Shown one piece after another: positions 54,626-63,867 of a stretch of DNA of 64,000 nucleotides; positions within the stretch are counted from its first letter, which is position 1; the number at the start of each line of letters is the position of its first letter. The translations under genes were made by a program, and so were the position numbers. The notes beneath the pieces were generated by a model that was not told the DNA's origin, did no database searches, and saw nothing but the letters and a program-made list of their open reading frames with translations. Origin of the DNA: JADGNF01 sp964582085 (GTDB taxonomy: Archaea; Thermoproteota; Bathyarchaeia; Bathyarchaeales; Bathycorpusculaceae). The stretch covers positions 1 to 64,000 of the forward strand of contig CAZOPV010000010.1 of assembly GCA_964582085.1 (NCBI GenBank). The letters run 5' to 3'.

Positions 54626-54967
54626 TTGGAAGTCAAAAGAATGACTGAAAATTACAAAAAAGAAATTTTGCAGCGTCTTACTAAACACATGTTGGACATG
54701 CAACTGCTAAGATTAATTATTATGGAACCGATGTGGGGTTACAAGATCAAAAAAACATTAGAAGCAGAGTTAGGCATAAAACTTGCACACAGTGCTCTTT
54801 ACCCATCACTTAAGCAGTTGGAGTGTAATGACCTCATTTTTAGCCAAAAACAACATCATCAAGGAAGAGCCAGAAAAGTTTACATGCCAACTGAGAAAGG
54901 TAAACTGTACCTTCAGTGTTACTATAATGTTATAGAGGAGCAAATTCAACATAAAAAGACTTTTTAG
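54626..54967 (+). CDS. PadR family transcriptional regulator
   Basis: 113 residues. IIMEPMWGYKIKKTL (recognition-helix entry), HSALYPSLKQLECNDLIFSQKQ and RARKVYMPTEKGKLYL are classic PadR winged-helix blocks. The TTG at 54626 is uncertain; ATG at 54641 is a likely alternative. It precedes the DUF996 gene by about 90 bases and may regulate it. Confidence 0.85.
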   Translation: MEVKRMTENYKKEILQRLTKHMLDMQLLRLIIMEPMWGYKIKKTLEAELGIKLAHSALYPSLKQLECNDLIFSQKQHHQGRARKVYMPTEKGKLYLQCYYNVIEEQIQHKKTF

Positions 54968-55060
54968 ATGTAATTTGTTTGCTGGTAGTTTAGGGCAGAT
55001 TTTATGGGCATAGCAAACCTTTTATTCTAAGGGCTATCAACGGAGTTTTGAGGAGATCTC

Positions 55061-55678
55061 ATGGAATTTGAAATAAGCAAAAATTTGAGCGGTATAGGCG
55101 CTGTTCTGATGTTTATCAGTGTTATACCCTACATAAGCAGTTACACTTTTGGCTTAGTGGGTCTAGCTGGATTGATACTGCTGCTTTTAGGTATGAAAGG
55201 TTTAGCGGATTATTATCAAGAATCAAGTATCTTCAACAACGTGCTTTATGGCTCCATAGCGGGGATAGTAGGCGGAGTCACTTTTGTTGCTATAATAATT
55301 TATGCAGCCTTTGGTTTAATGACTAATCTGCTGCCAAACTGGAAAGGCGACTGGACTAATATTCCACAAATTGACCCCTCAGAAATAACCGCCAACATAG
55401 ACCTAAACGCAATATTGCCGTTTGTTTCGATAGTTCTTTTGGCTTTAGTTATACTCTTTGTTTTTGTTGTAGTGGTTGCCATACTCTACAGAAAATCGTT
55501 GAATACACTAAAAGACAAGTCCGGTGTTGGTCTGTTCGGAACTGCAGCTACAGTATTACTTGTCGGCGGCGTTCTAACAATAATACTTATCGGGGTATTT
55601 TTAGTCTGGATAGCTGTGCTGTTAGCCGCAATAGCTTTTTTCCAACTTCAACCCCGCCAAAATTCATCAACGCCATAG
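55061..55678 (+). CDS. DUF996 family membrane protein
   Basis: 205 residues, five or six transmembrane helices; N-terminal ISKNLSGIGAVLMFIS and GLAGLILLLLGMKGLADYYQ are the DUF996 signature. Widespread in archaea, function unknown. ATG with GAGGAGA upstream; possibly paired with the PadR regulator. Confidence 0.85.
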   Translation: MEFEISKNLSGIGAVLMFISVIPYISSYTFGLVGLAGLILLLLGMKGLADYYQESSIFNNVLYGSIAGIVGGVTFVAIIIYAAFGLMTNLLPNWKGDWTNIPQIDPSEITANIDLNAILPFVSIVLLALVILFVFVVVVAILYRKSLNTLKDKSGVGLFGTAATVLLVGGVLTIILIGVFLVWIAVLLAAIAFFQLQPRQNSSTP

Positions 55679-55715
55679 CGCGCATGCAACCCTAAACAAC
55701 AATAAGAAAGTTTTC

Positions 55716-55726
55716 TTTTTTTTAGT
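55716..55726 (+). terminator. T-run after DUF996
   Basis: A run of eight or more T shortly after the DUF996 stop, before the chaperone operon. Confidence 0.35.
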
Positions 55727-55822
55727 TCTTATATTCTGAGCACTATTTCATAGTATTTTATGATTTTGAGAAAAAACGTTTTTCAAAAGGAAAAACTATA
55801 AGTTCGTTAACGAGGGAAAAAC

Positions 55823-56383
55823 TTGAGTTCAAATGGAGAGTCACTAATGAACGAAACAGATGTAAAAGAAGAACAGCGTCAAAAGTCAATCGAAGAACAG
55901 TTGGAAGCGGAGAAAAAACGCAGCGAAGAATATCTTACACGCCTAAAGTACATCCAAGCAGATCTTGAAAATCTTAGAAAGCGATGTGACCGGGAAATAC
56001 AACAAGCCCGTCAATATAGCAATGAAAGGCTCATAATGCAGTTGCTTGATGTGGTTGACGAGTTGGAGTTAGCCATTAAAAACGCGCAGGCAACAAATTC
56101 GACAGAAACGCTTATCGAGGGCGTCCAAATGACTCTTAAACGCTTGCGAAAGGTTCTTGAGCAAGAAGGTGTCTCTCCAATAGAAAGTGAAGGTAAGCCT
56201 TTTGACCCCTCGAAACACAACGCAGTTGCCACCGTAGAACGTGAAGATATCGATGGATGTGTTGTGTTAGAGGAAGTTAGAAAAGGCTACATTCTAAAAG
56301 ATAAAGTAATAAGACCTTGTATAGCCAAGGTCTCTGTTAAACCATCTTTGAAGTCACAAATTAAGGAGGAAAATAAAGAATGA
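55823..56383 (+). CDS. grpE: Nucleotide exchange factor GrpE
   Basis: 186 residues. Long N-terminal coiled coil (about 15-70, ending LENLRKRCDRE), then the beta-wing domain with PIESEGKPFDPSKHNAV and VLEEVRKGYILKDKVIRPC. Exchanges ADP on DnaK. TTG start at 55823 with GAGGG upstream; ATG 55847 is possible. ATGA overlap with dnaK shows translational coupling. An A/T-rich ACTATAAG just upstream may be the TATA box. Confidence 0.93.
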   Translation: MSSNGESLMNETDVKEEQRQKSIEEQLEAEKKRSEEYLTRLKYIQADLENLRKRCDREIQQARQYSNERLIMQLLDVVDELELAIKNAQATNSTETLIEGVQMTLKRLRKVLEQEGVSPIESEGKPFDPSKHNAVATVEREDIDGCVVLEEVRKGYILKDKVIRPCIAKVSVKPSLKSQIKEENKE

Positions 56384-58266
56384 GTAATGTCCAAAGTGGA
56401 GAAAAAGTGTTAGGAATAGACCTAGGAACAACCAATAGTGCCGCGGCTATATTCGAAGGCGGACGCGCCACTGTGATACCCAGTGCTGAGGGGCCAACGA
56501 TGGCGGGTAAAATGTTCCCCTCGGTCGTTGCTTTCACCAAAGATGGACAGTTGCTTGTAGGCGAGCCGGCAAAGAGGCAGGCGACGGCGAATCCTGAAGG
56601 AACAATTTTTGAAATAAAGCGGAAAATGGGCACTAACTACAAGGTAAATGTGTTCGGCAAAGAATACAGCCCGCAGCAAATCAGCGCATTTATTCTGCAG
56701 AAAATCAAAAAAGACGCAGAAACCTATCTTGGTGCTCCTGTACGCAAAGCAGTCATAACTGTGCCAGCACATTTTGATGATAACCAGCGACAAGCCACAA
56801 AAGATGCAGGTGAAATTGCAGGCTTTGAGGTCATGCGCATAATTAATGAGCCTACAGCGGCATGTTTAGCCTACGGTATTGACAAACTTGAGAAAGAAAT
56901 GAAAATCTTAGTTTTCAGCTTCGGTGGCGGAACCCATGATGTGACAGTTATGGACTTCGGTAAAGGTGTCTTCCAAGTGCTATCAACAAGTGGCGACACA
57001 CAGATGGGTGGAACTGACGTGGACAAAGCAGTGATGGACTACGTCCAAGAGGAATTCAAACGTCAAACAGGCATAGATCTTTCAGGCGACAAAATGGCGA
57101 TGGCGCGACTAAAAGAGGCAGCAGAGAAAGCTAAAATTGAACTGTCAACGCTTATGACCACGGACATGGATTTGCCCTTCATTACATCTGATGCCTCAGG
57201 TCCTAAACATTTGCATCTAACATTGACCCGTGCCAAACTAGAAGCACTGGCGCAGCCTATTGTGCAAAAAACAGAGCAGACGATATTGAAAGCACTCGAA
57301 GATGCAAAGCTAACGCCAGCTGCCATAGACAAAGTAATTCTGATGGGAGGTATGACTAGAATGCCCCTCGTTCAACGGTTCGTTGAGCAACTTTTGGGCA
57401 AAGCACCTGAACGTGGATTAGATCCCATGGAGTGCGTTGCTATAGGAGCTGCTATACAGGCCGCAGTTATCACAGGTGAAGTTCGAGATTTGCTATTGTT
57501 GGATGTTACACCGCTTTCGCTTGGTGTGGAGACTTTGGGTGGGATCTTCACCAAAGTCATCGAAAAGAACACAACAATACCCACAAAAAGAACACAGGTT
57601 TTCACAACTGCTGCGGATTTTCAGACAACGGTAACCATTCATGTGCTTCAAGGTGAACGCCAGATGGCTGCCGACAACGTTTCCTTAGGCATGTTCAATT
57701 TGGAAGGCATACCGCCAGCGCCAAGAGGCGTACCGCAGATTGAAGTAACCTTTGACATAGATGCAAACGGTATACTCAATGTCACCGCTAAAGACAGGGG
57801 TACAAATAAGGAGGCAAAAATCCGAATAACTGCATCTACAAAGCTGTCTAAAGAAGACAAGGAGCGCATGATTAAAGAGGCTGAGCAGTTTGCCGAGCAA
57901 GACAAAAAGAAACGCGAAGAAGCTGAACTGAGAAATAACGCAGACAGCATCATTTATACCGCAGAAAAAACCAAAAAAGATCTCGCAGAAAAATTAACAG
58001 CAGACCAAAAAAGCAAAATTGACGCAGCAGTCACATCCCTAAAGGATGCCCTAGCCAGCAATGATATGGCCAAAGTGAAGGAAAAGTCAGATGCTCTCAG
58101 CAAGGTGTTACAGGAGATAGGCACCATAATTTATCAGCAGGCAGAAGAACAGGCAAAGCAACAACAAACACAAACAGGACAAACTGGATCACAGGCAGGG
58201 CAACAATCACCTCCACCTCCCGGTGGAGAAAATGTGGTCGACTCAAATGACTACAAGGTGAAGTAG
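56380..58266 (+). CDS. dnaK: Chaperone DnaK (Hsp70)
   Basis: 628 residues. GIDLGTTNSAAAIFEGG (phosphate 1), AVITVPAHFDDNQRQATKDA, INEPTAACLAYG, and LMGGMTRMPLVQ (adenosine). The phosphate-2 loop reads LVFSFGGGTHDVTVM: Ser180 replaces the Asp of the usual FDLGGGT, and His186 replaces Phe, whereas Asp187 is kept. Substrate domain includes ELTLLDVTPLSLGVET. Middle gene of grpE-dnaK-dnaJ. A bacterial-type operon, common in mesophilic archaea by transfer. Confidence 0.96.
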   Translation: MSNVQSGEKVLGIDLGTTNSAAAIFEGGRATVIPSAEGPTMAGKMFPSVVAFTKDGQLLVGEPAKRQATANPEGTIFEIKRKMGTNYKVNVFGKEYSPQQISAFILQKIKKDAETYLGAPVRKAVITVPAHFDDNQRQATKDAGEIAGFEVMRIINEPTAACLAYGIDKLEKEMKILVFSFGGGTHDVTVMDFGKGVFQVLSTSGDTQMGGTDVDKAVMDYVQEEFKRQTGIDLSGDKMAMARLKEAAEKAKIELSTLMTTDMDLPFITSDASGPKHLHLTLTRAKLEALAQPIVQKTEQTILKALEDAKLTPAAIDKVILMGGMTRMPLVQRFVEQLLGKAPERGLDPMECVAIGAAIQAAVITGEVRDLLLLDVTPLSLGVETLGGIFTKVIEKNTTIPTKRTQVFTTAADFQTTVTIHVLQGERQMAADNVSLGMFNLEGIPPAPRGVPQIEVTFDIDANGILNVTAKDRGTNKEAKIRITASTKLSKEDKERMIKEAEQFAEQDKKKREEAELRNNADSIIYTAEKTKKDLAEKLTADQKSKIDAAVTSLKDALASNDMAKVKEKSDALSKVLQEIGTIIYQQAEEQAKQQQTQTGQTGSQAGQQSPPPPGGENVVDSNDYKVK

Positions 58267-58323
58267 ACAGCGAAACAGTTTTGACCTCCCACCACATTTT
58301 TTTCTGTTCCAGCGGTTATCTCT

Positions 58324-59451
58324 ATGGCTGAAAAACGCGATTACTACGAAATTCTCGGCGTACCCAGAGATGCAACTAAAGACCAGATCAAAGATAGTTA
58401 TCGTAAACTGGCGATGCAGTATCATCCTGACCGAAACAAGTCTCCGGAAGCAGAAGAAAAATTTAAAGAAATCAGCGAAGCTTACGCTGTTCTCTCCGAC
58501 GACCAAAAAAGGCAACAATATGATATGCTTGGGCACGCGGGATTTGACCAGCGTTATACTGAAGAGGACATTTTCCGAGGCGCAGACTTCAGCACCATCT
58601 TCCGCGATTTAGGCTTTGATTTTGGCGACATTTTTCGCCATTTTTTCGGCGGAGGTTTTGGAGGAGAGAACTTTAATCAGCGTTCCAGCCGTGGTCAGGA
58701 CCTGCTTTATGAGCTTAGTATAACTTTAGAGGAAGCTGCAAAAGGCGCAGAAAAAGAAATCGAAGTTCCGCGGAATGAGAAATGTGATTTCTGTGGGGGT
58801 TCAGGCGCTGCGCCTGGAACACAACCTCGGATGTGTAGTCGCTGCAATGGTCAGGGGCAAGTTCAAAACATGCGACGAAGTCCTTTTGGCATGTTTGTAC
58901 AGGTGTCACCTTGTCCAGAGTGTAATGGTAAAGGTAAGGTTATTGAGGCGTTTTGTAAAAGTTGCCGTGGCTCAGGTATAGTTAAGAAAAGACGAAAAAT
59001 TACCATAAAAATTCCTCCTGGTATAGATGAGGGGTATCAACTTAGGCTCAGAGGAGAAGGTGAAACAGCCCCAAACAAGGGGGAAGCAGGAGACCTCTAT
59101 GTTCTAGTTCACATTATGCCGCATGACTTATTCATGCGTGATGGCGACGATTTATATTATTTATTGATGCTTAGCTATCCGCAAGCAGTGCTGGGAACAA
59201 CTGTTCAAGTGCCTACTCTTGAGGGATCAACTGAACTTAAAATTAAATCTGGTACACAAGCAAATGAAGTTATCCGAATCAAAGGTAAAGGTATGCCGAG
59301 GTTCCGTGGATACGGCAGAGGCGATCTCGTTGTGCGTATAGGGATTGATGTTCCACAAAAAGTAACGAAAGAGCAGCGTATACTTCTGGAGCAGCTAGCG
59401 AGGGAATTTGACCAAAATACGCAGTCTAGGGCGCATAAATTCCGAATTTAA
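58324..59451 (+). CDS. dnaJ: Chaperone DnaJ (Hsp40)
   Basis: 375 residues. J domain with YHPDRNKSPEAEEKFKEISEAY (HPD), Gly/Phe linker (FGDIFRHFFGGGFGGENF), four zinc CxxCxGxG repeats from CDFCGGSG to CKSCRGSG, and the C-terminal substrate domains. Stimulates DnaK ATPase. Follows dnaK by 58 bases. Confidence 0.96.
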   Translation: MAEKRDYYEILGVPRDATKDQIKDSYRKLAMQYHPDRNKSPEAEEKFKEISEAYAVLSDDQKRQQYDMLGHAGFDQRYTEEDIFRGADFSTIFRDLGFDFGDIFRHFFGGGFGGENFNQRSSRGQDLLYELSITLEEAAKGAEKEIEVPRNEKCDFCGGSGAAPGTQPRMCSRCNGQGQVQNMRRSPFGMFVQVSPCPECNGKGKVIEAFCKSCRGSGIVKKRRKITIKIPPGIDEGYQLRLRGEGETAPNKGEAGDLYVLVHIMPHDLFMRDGDDLYYLLMLSYPQAVLGTTVQVPTLEGSTELKIKSGTQANEVIRIKGKGMPRFRGYGRGDLVVRIGIDVPQKVTKEQRILLEQLAREFDQNTQSRAHKFRI

Positions 59452-59520
59452 CAATTTCTGCATAATCAATAGAAAAGGCTTTAAAAATAAAATACACCAA
59501 TAAATAATTGGTGCCCGAAG

Positions 59521-59877
59521 TTGGCAATAAATTTAGATTCTCTGTTGTTGGAAATAATTATTAATATCGTCGTAGTATCGCCTGTATTGTGGATTGCAGG
59601 CAGGTTTTTATCAGGTAAAGATAAAGCAAAGTTCACTGATGCAGTTTGGATAGTGCTTTTGGGCACGGTAATAGGTGCTGTATTGAACTTTTTCATTACA
59701 GGAATTATTGCATCAATAATTGTGCTTTTAATTTGGCTGTCGTTGATAAAACACTTTTTTGATTGCGGTTGGTGGAAGGCACTGGCTATAAGTATAATTG
59801 CCGTGTTCATTTTTGTTGTAATAGGGGTGCTACTGATGCTAATTGGAGTAGCTATCGGAAGTTTCACACTAATTTGA
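59521..59877 (+). CDS. Four-TM membrane protein
   Basis: 118 residues, almost wholly hydrophobic with four predicted helices and short charged loops (SGKDKAKFTD). TTG start with GGTG upstream. No family recognised. Downstream of dnaJ on the same strand, but with its own spacing. Confidence 0.55.
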   Translation: MAINLDSLLLEIIINIVVVSPVLWIAGRFLSGKDKAKFTDAVWIVLLGTVIGAVLNFFITGIIASIIVLLIWLSLIKHFFDCGWWKALAISIIAVFIFVVIGVLLMLIGVAIGSFTLI

Positions 59878-60101
59878 ACTGCCAAAAATCAAGTTTTTCA
59901 GTGACCCTTTGGACTCTGACACGTGCTTTTCTCATTTTGACGAAAAAGCGACATTAAAATCTACTGCCAAAATTGGCGAGCAAAGAAGCCGCAGCCCCCA
60001 TTCAATAATAACAACAGAGTATTTTTAACTAACTCGAAAAGACTCAAATTGAATCATTTAAATAGAATCAAACCACGTTTTTAGAGTCAACTAAAGAAAC
60101 G

Positions 60102-60108
60102 CTTATAG
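60102..60108 (+). promoter_or_regulatory. TATA box of tRNA-Ala
   Basis: CTTATAG within GCTTATAGGTATAAGC, about 40 bases upstream of the mature 5' end, giving a transcript start about 10-15 bases before the tRNA. Confidence 0.45.
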
Positions 60109-60146
60109 GTATAAGCAGGGATAAAGCTTCAGAAGCCCAATCTTTT

Positions 60147-60224
60147 GGGCGGGTAGATCAGCCTGGCATGATCGCCACGTTGGCATCGTGGAGGCCGCGG
60201 GTTCAAATCCCGCCCCGTCCACCA
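60147..60224 (+). tRNA. tRNA-Ala (anticodon GGC)
   Basis: Acceptor GGGCGGG with CCCGTCC including the G3-U70 wobble that identifies alanine tRNAs, A73 and encoded CCA. Anticodon stem CCACG/CGTGG with loop TTGGCAT, anticodon GGC. T-arm GCGGG-TTCAAAT-CCCGC. 78 nt with CCA, no intron. Confidence 0.97.
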
Positions 60225-60304
60225 AAATGTTTTGACCAACAAAAGGGGTTATTTGAGGACAATTTTCTGCAATAAGACCCTTTAAAGATGAAGCTCTGGC
60301 TGTA

Positions 60305-60679
60305 TTAACTGAGCTCGATTGCGTTTATTTTCAGTTTAAAATCGGAAATAAGTGATTTAGTGATTTTTCTCATCTCTTCTTGGTATTTGAGGAAAACGTC
60401 GGGGGCTTCATTTTTTGAAGGCACCTCCCGCGTATAGGGCCATTTAACGTCTATTTCTGTGCCGTGTTCAGTCTCTTTGAACAAAAATTCTATTTCTAAC
60501 GCCTTGCCTACCCAACTTGGCGCGTATTCAATGAGCAAATATCGTGGTGGAGCATGTTTTTTTACAGAGACGTTCTTTAAGCCAATTTCTTCCAGTGCCT
60601 TTTGGACTCGCTCAGAGGCTTCTTTTATGTCAGCTTTGACTAAGTACTTTTCCTCTAAAGATTTCAGCCGCATTTTCAA
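60305..60679 (-). CDS. Hypothetical protein with a START/SRPBCC-like pattern
   Basis: 124 residues. A helix then EKYLVKADIKEASERVQKAL, curved strands (YLLIEYAPSWVGKALEIEF, GTEIDVKWPYTRE) and a long C-terminal helix (FLKYQEEMRKITKSLISDF). This helix-grip-like order resembles SRPBCC or DUF3568-type proteins, but I cannot name a family. Cytoplasmic. Alone, upstream of the divergent Vps62-like gene. Confidence 0.6.
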   Translation of the reverse strand: MKMRLKSLEEKYLVKADIKEASERVQKALEEIGLKNVSVKKHAPPRYLLIEYAPSWVGKALEIEFLFKETEHGTEIDVKWPYTREVPSKNEAPDVFLKYQEEMRKITKSLISDFKLKINAIELS

Positions 60680-60831
60680 TACTCACATATAGGACTTAGA
60701 GGGTTTTCTCATAAAGCTTACTTTAAATTAGGCGTTTTTACTATTAGTTTAACTCTATAAGTTAGGCACTAGAAATTTTTAAAAATGGTTGGCTCCGATT
60801 AATAGAGGGTAGCGGGGGAAGTTTAAAAATA

Positions 60832-62565
60832 ATGAAGTTGAAAGCGGGCAACATAAAAAAACTGGTTCATAATAATTATGTTTTAATTCTTTTTGCGGTA
60901 ATTTTTTGTGTTCTCTTAGTAACGTTGACAGCGCTTTTACCCAGTACGAATGCGCAAACAACCGCGCAGTTAGCGTCAAACTACGCGCCAGTTCTTCGTT
61001 TCACGGCGAGGGAGCAGTTCTACCCAACCACAGTTGACTACATCATAGAGAGCTCCGTTCTTAGACAGAGAAGTCCCTTTGGTGCTTCATCCACCATTAT
61101 TGATCCAGCACCGCGGGCAGACACGCTAGGAACGTACACATCCGCTGATTTATTTTTGGATAATAAATTAGGAACTTATGAGCGAATTGCAGCCGATTAT
61201 TCTGTTCGTGCCTCATCTCTAGGATATTATGCGTACGTTAATGTTGTCCAAACAGCTTCATCAACTGTGATTCAGTACTGGCTATTTTACATTTATAACA
61301 ACGGTCCCCTAAATGATCACCAAGGCGACATCGAAGTCATTGAGGTGTTCCTTGATAATGCAGGCAATCCTAAGCAGCTGTTGCTTTCACAGCATGGTTC
61401 AGGACAAAACGCCGGCTGGGGTGACGTAGAGAAAGTGGATGATCACCCTGTCGTGTATGTAGCCCAAGGCTCACATGCTAACTACTTCCGTTCATATCAA
61501 GGCAAAATGGGGCTTGAAAGCGACGTTGTGGGAAATGATGGAAAAACGATAATGCCAGCTGACCTCAATCTTGTGATGTTAACAGATCAAGGTTGGTTGA
61601 ATTTTCCAGGGCGCTGGGGATATTGGGGAACTGAACAGGAAGTTGCTTTAGGTCAAGCAGGTCCATATGGCCCAGTTTTCAACCAAGATGGCATACGTTG
61701 GGCTCAGCCTGAATCATACTTAAACTCCACTTTTACCGTTAATGGTACGTACTTTATCCTTGCTTTACTTGTTGCTAACTTCTTTTTGCTGTTTGCAATT
61801 TACATAATTGCGCGAGGCGCTTGGAAGGGGTGGTGTATAATAAGGATGATGCAAAAAGGCGGCTTATTGGTGAGTAAATTTCTCAAGGGACGGGGAAGTA
61901 TCGGATTGATTTTGGGTATAGTTTCTATTTTAGTGAGTATCGTTGCGTTATTTATGCCTTGGTACACCATCACTGCTGTATCGCAAACTGGCCCACTAGC
62001 ACAGCAGGGCGGAGCTCCGTTGATGAGTATGGATGGCATCAACGGTATAACAATAAAAATGTTCATGGGTGCAGGTGGTTCGGATTCCACGTCAGGTTAC
62101 ACAACATTGTTTAATACGCAAATGCCCTTTGCTATAGCCTTTGGGGCAGGAGTAATTCTGTTGGCTTTAGATGTAATAGGTATAAAAAGCGGCAAAAGTT
62201 TAGGCAAAAAACTTATGATAGGAACTGTCAGCTCATTGCTACCACTTATGCTTATCTTATTGTTCATAGCCCAGTTGGGCGCGATTGCGCCTTTGGCGTC
62301 AGGGCTATTTCCAGGACAAACCATCCCGGCGTCAGTTGAGAGAATGCTTAAAACTATTGCTATTAGTCCAGTTCAAGGAACCACCAGTGAAATGTTTCCG
62401 ATTATCGGAGTGACAACTGTAACGTGGGGGTTAGGTGTTGGCGCCTACTTGTTTCTAATAGCGGCAATTCTTAAACTAGTTGGAGGACTAATTATATACA
62501 CTGCTCCGCCACTGCAACAAACGCAGATACCCCAGCTACCTCCACCTCCTCCGCCGACGTTGTAA
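60832..62565 (+). CDS. Vps62-like membrane protein with C-terminal TM domain
   Basis: 577 residues. Signal/anchor helix (about 15-38), then a Vps62-like ectodomain (about 45-300): YAPVLRFTAREQFYPTTVDY, YWLFYIYNNGPLNDHQGDIE and VVYVAQGSHANYFRSYQGKM are the family signatures. Five or so further transmembrane helices follow (about 305-555), ending in a Pro-rich tail. ATG with GGGGGAAG upstream. Related eukaryotic Vps62 proteins are vacuolar; the archaeal role is unknown. Confidence 0.8.
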   Translation: MKLKAGNIKKLVHNNYVLILFAVIFCVLLVTLTALLPSTNAQTTAQLASNYAPVLRFTAREQFYPTTVDYIIESSVLRQRSPFGASSTIIDPAPRADTLGTYTSADLFLDNKLGTYERIAADYSVRASSLGYYAYVNVVQTASSTVIQYWLFYIYNNGPLNDHQGDIEVIEVFLDNAGNPKQLLLSQHGSGQNAGWGDVEKVDDHPVVYVAQGSHANYFRSYQGKMGLESDVVGNDGKTIMPADLNLVMLTDQGWLNFPGRWGYWGTEQEVALGQAGPYGPVFNQDGIRWAQPESYLNSTFTVNGTYFILALLVANFFLLFAIYIIARGAWKGWCIIRMMQKGGLLVSKFLKGRGSIGLILGIVSILVSIVALFMPWYTITAVSQTGPLAQQGGAPLMSMDGINGITIKMFMGAGGSDSTSGYTTLFNTQMPFAIAFGAGVILLALDVIGIKSGKSLGKKLMIGTVSSLLPLMLILLFIAQLGAIAPLASGLFPGQTIPASVERMLKTIAISPVQGTTSEMFPIIGVTTVTWGLGVGAYLFLIAAILKLVGGLIIYTAPPLQQTQIPQLPPPPPPTL

Positions 62566-62648
62566 GGTCATTAATCAGGCAGAAGAAAACTAAAATTTTA
62601 CCTTCAGCACTGTTCTATGAGAAAATAAGCAGTGTGGAGTATAAATTT

Positions 62649-63146
62649 TCAGATAATGTAGAGGTAGATTTTGCAGGTGTGTATGCCAGTGTTAACCGTT
62701 ATTGTTTTTTTGGGAGTGAACCCTGTCAGTGGATAGTCGTAGGCAATAATTTTGGCTGTTTTTTTGCATTCAGTCTTTAATTTTTCTGAAAGGTTTGTGA
62801 CAATTGGAGGAAAAGGGTAAACGTAAAATGCGTCAAAATAGGAGAGATCTACATTGAAAAGGTCTGCTTGAACGTAGTCAACGTTACATTTGATAGGAGC
62901 ATTTTTGATTTTCTGTTTAGCTTCCTTTATTAAGCGAGGGTTAATTTCGAACCCTACGCAAAAACAGCGGAATTTTTCGGCTACGGATATAGTGACGTTA
63001 CCTTCACCACTGCCTAAATCTGCAAAAATTGACGTTTCATCGAGATTAAGAAGTGTTAACGCTGCTTCAATGGTTGTGGAGGGAGTAGGAAGATAGGGGT
63101 AGTTGAGTAACATGCGGAGTAACCACGAATCATATTCTTTGCACAC
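62649..63146 (-). CDS. Class I SAM-dependent methyltransferase
   Basis: 165 residues. FADLGSGEGNVTISVAE (motif I), GFEINPRLIKEAKQKI (acidic loop), VDYVQADLFNVDLSYFDAFYVYP (motif IV region). Short, with no target domain; substrate unknown. Not in an operon. Confidence 0.8.
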   Translation of the reverse strand: MCKEYDSWLLRMLLNYPYLPTPSTTIEAALTLLNLDETSIFADLGSGEGNVTISVAEKFRCFCVGFEINPRLIKEAKQKIKNAPIKCNVDYVQADLFNVDLSYFDAFYVYPFPPIVTNLSEKLKTECKKTAKIIAYDYPLTGFTPKKTITVNTGIHTCKIYLYII

Positions 63147-63285
63147 GTGGGTACACCTGAAGCAAAAGTTAATGCGCTCACGTTAGTTCAAAAAGTTTTT
63201 GCTTTACAAGGTGAACCTGAAAAATTAAAAAATTAATAGGGGCGTTGCTAAATAAATATCGAGGTTTTTATAATAAAAAAAGAGT

Positions 63286-63867
63286 TTAATAGTTTTCTGT
63301 CCAGACTTCAAAGTAGCTTTTTGGGTGACTGCAGACAGGGCATGAGTCTGGAGCTGCGTTACCTTCAAAAACGTGACCACAATTGCGGCATTTCCATTTT
63401 GTAGGCGTGTCTTTTTGGAACACTTTGTTCTGTTTTAAGTTTTCCCATAGTTTGCGATATCTGCGTTCGTGGTAGGCTTCAACTTTTGCAACTTGGCGGA
63501 AGAGGTTGGCTATCTCTTTAAAGCCTTCTTTCTCGGCTACTTCACAGAAGTTGGGGTAAATCATGGTCCACTCAGTTTTTTCGCCTTCAGCTGCTTCTTG
63601 AAGATTATTCAATGTTGAGGATATTACTCCTGCAGGGTAAACAGCCGTTATCTCTGCCATTCCGCCTGTGAGTTGTTTGAAGAAAAGTTTTGCATGCTCT
63701 TTTTCGTTGTCTGCGGTCTCTTGGAATATCGCTGCAATTTGTTCGTAGCCTTCTTTTTTTGCAACGCTAGCAAAGAAGCTATAACGGTTACGTGCTTGAG
63801 ATTCTCCTGCGAACGCGGTTAGAAGGTTTTTTTCTGTTTGACTACCTTTCAGTTTCATAGAATGCAC
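63286..63867 (-). CDS. Rubrerythrin
   Basis: 193 residues. Ferritin-like di-iron domain (1-145): AFAGESQARNRYSFFA, ETADNEKEHAKLFF, TEWTMIYPNFCEVAEKEG, VEAYHERRYR. C-terminal rubredoxin-type iron site CRNCGHVFEGNAAPDSCPVC. Reduces hydrogen peroxide in anaerobes. ATG with AAGGTG upstream. Last gene in the window. Confidence 0.95.
   Translation of the reverse strand: MHSMKLKGSQTEKNLLTAFAGESQARNRYSFFASVAKKEGYEQIAAIFQETADNEKEHAKLFFKQLTGGMAEITAVYPAGVISSTLNNLQEAAEGEKTEWTMIYPNFCEVAEKEGFKEIANLFRQVAKVEAYHERRYRKLWENLKQNKVFQKDTPTKWKCRNCGHVFEGNAAPDSCPVCSHPKSYFEVWTENY

Noticed and set aside
55300..58600. Several antisense open frames over DUF996, grpE, dnaK and dnaJ
   Set aside because: Shadows of conserved genes on the plus strand; none has its own domain or ribosome site.
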